Assembly: GCA_038238245.1 (NCBI GenBank)
Contig: JBBRXX010000018.1
Coordinates: 22,411 to 86,410, forward strand
Length of the DNA stretch: 64,000 nt
DNA from: DASQHW01 sp038238245
Lineage (GTDB): Bacteria > Actinomycetota > Acidimicrobiia > IMCC26256 > PALSA-610
Direction: 5' to 3'
Below, in pieces: positions 62,935 to 64,000 of this stretch. Within the stretch, counting starts at the first letter, position 1. Each line of letters opens with the position of its first letter. Below the pieces are notes generated by a model, which was not told where the DNA came from, did no database searches, and saw only the letters and a program-made list of their open reading frames with translations. The translations under genes and the position numbers were made by a program.

Positions 62935-63891
62935 CTAGCGCGCCAGCGCGCGGATGACGTCACGGAGCTGGTCGGGGCCACAGAACAGCGCGGGTGCGGT
63001 GGTGGTGACGCCGTTCTCCATGTAGCGCAGGATGTGCTCGCGGCACGCCTCGGGCTTGCCCCACACGAGCAGCTCGTCGACCACGTGGTCGGGGATCGAC
63101 TCGGATGCCGCCTTGCGATCGCCTTCCTTCCACAAACGCCACAGGTTCGCGAGCTCATCTCCGCGCCCGAGCCACTCGTGGAACGCGGCGTACACCGGCA
63201 CGGTGAGATATGACGCGATCGCGCGCTTGCCGACCGCGCGCGCCATGCCGGCGTCGTCGACCGGGAGCACGAAGATTCGCGCCACGATCTCCTTGCCCTC
63301 ACCGACGTGCGGCACGACGGTCTTCACGTCGTCGGCGGACAGCCAGTTGATGATCGCGCCGTCGCCCTCGCGGCCTGCGAGCCGCAACATGCCCTCGCGC
63401 AATGCTGCAACGAGGATCGGCGGCTGCTCGGGCACCGGAATGCCGAGCCGGAACCCGCGCACCCGAAACGTCTCGTATTCCTCGTCGACCTTGTCGCCCG
63501 TGAGCGCGGTACGAAGGAACCGCAACGTGTCTCGCACCCGTTGATACGGCTTGTCGAACGCCAGGCCGTTCCAGCGTTCGACGATGACGTCCGACGACGT
63601 GCCGATGCCGAGCGCGAACCGTCCCGGTGCCGCTTGACACATCGACGCGACGGTCGACGCCAACGTGTGCGCGCCGCGCGTGTACGCGGGCACGATCGCG
63701 GTGCCGAAGCGGAGCTCCGGTGCCCATTGCGCCGCGACGGCAAGCGGGATGAACGCGTCGTAACCGCCGGACTCTGCCGACCACAGATCGGTGTAGCCGA
63801 GGTCGACGAGCTGTCGCACGATGTCGCGTTGCTCGACGAGCGGGATGCCGTCGAACGGGAACGTGATGCCGTAACGCTGGGGGACGGTCAT
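62935..63891 (-). CDS. Luciferase-like F420-dependent oxidoreductase
   Basis: The 318-residue LLM-family protein has YTDLWSAESGGYDAFIPLAV, RFGTAIVPAYTRGAHTLAST (the F420/flavin strand) and LGIGTSSDVIVERWNG, which are typical of the actinobacterial F420-dependent LLM subgroup (TIGR03564-like). It ends in a helical segment with CREHILRYMENGV. The ATG overlaps the upstream thioesterase stop as ATGA. Substrate unknown. Confidence 0.86.
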   Translation of the reverse strand: MTVPQRYGITFPFDGIPLVEQRDIVRQLVDLGYTDLWSAESGGYDAFIPLAVAAQWAPELRFGTAIVPAYTRGAHTLASTVASMCQAAPGRFALGIGTSSDVIVERWNGLAFDKPYQRVRDTLRFLRTALTGDKVDEEYETFRVRGFRLGIPVPEQPPILVAALREGMLRLAGREGDGAIINWLSADDVKTVVPHVGEGKEIVARIFVLPVDDAGMARAVGKRAIASYLTVPVYAAFHEWLGRGDELANLWRLWKEGDRKAASESIPDHVVDELLVWGKPEACREHILRYMENGVTTTAPALFCGPDQLRDVIRALAR

Positions 63892-64000
63892 CGCCGGATC
63901 TCTCCTTCGAGCTCGGTGAGCGGTGCGTCGCGGTGGGCCCGGACGATCGTCGACTGACTGGCCGTGCCGAGCAGTGTGCCGTCTTCGGCCCAGAGATGCA
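63888..64000 (-). CDS. Acyl-CoA thioesterase-like protein, 3' end only
   Basis: The last 37 residues are visible in the frame ending at 63888: LWAEDGTLLGTASQSTIVRA followed by a charged tail. This looks like the C-terminal hotdog strand of TesB-type acyl-CoA thioesterases (pattern LWaEDG.Lla..sQ..lvR). The gene starts beyond the window. It overlaps the F420-dependent oxidoreductase start by four bases. Confidence 0.6.
   Translation of the reverse strand, partial: HLWAEDGTLLGTASQSTIVRAHRDAPLTELEGEIRR

Overview
The window looks like chromosomal DNA of a high-GC actinobacterium. Three proteins of the mycothiol-dependent maleylpyruvate isomerase (DinB-like) family, two luciferase-like F420/flavin oxidoreductases, a Ddn-type deazaflavin nitroreductase, menaquinone biosynthesis, many acyl-CoA enzymes and TetR regulators, and a PEP-independent ilvBN-ilvC arrangement all fit Actinomycetota. 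The style resembles Acidimicrobiia, but that class-level guess is inference. I saw no tRNA, rRNA, IS element, prophage or CRISPR array. Genes are packed tightly, often with 1-16 base overlaps, and no gene-free stretch exceeds 300 bases.

Layout. Positions 1-7851 hold branched-chain amino acid synthesis: the 3' part of ilvD, then a DNA glycosylase and a Tat-exported phospholipase/phosphatase, then ilvB-ilvN, a PH-like gene and ilvC. A leader peptide rich in Ile/Leu/Val codons and an intrinsic terminator precede ilvB. Positions 7867-13352 hold a minus-strand acyl-CoA dehydrogenase/SDR group, an ECF sigma factor, and an unusual anti-sigma factor fused to a mycothiol-type enzyme domain. Positions 13383-26613 hold the large helicase Lhr, a nucleotidyltransferase, a lipoprotein metalloprotease, and a five-gene operon (two tandem amidases, AtuA, its small partner, aminopeptidase N).

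Positions 29477-38995 form an almost complete menaquinone locus: menE, menB-menA, menH, menD, and a merR-menG-menF operon (menC is not in the window). An identical 22-base palindromic site lies in the merR promoter and between the divergent menE and menB genes, which suggests a dedicated MerR regulator of menaquinone synthesis. Positions 39041-45383 carry enoyl-CoA hydratases, an exporter, a UbiB-like kinase and a second acyl-CoA dehydrogenase with a TetR-type operator. Positions 45453-64000 hold cell-wall, redox, lipid and regulatory genes, including two autoregulated TetR systems, one divergent from a fatty acid desaturase.

Two patterns cross the window. First, a 50-base dispersed repeat occurs three times (17076, 30666, 56470), once read in frame inside Lhr and once supplying the start codon of an exporter. 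Second, at least a dozen genes have a TAnnnT -10 element 6-8 bases before the start codon and no Shine-Dalgarno sequence, the signature of leaderless transcripts. Function calls rest on motifs and family resemblance read by eye; no database search was run.
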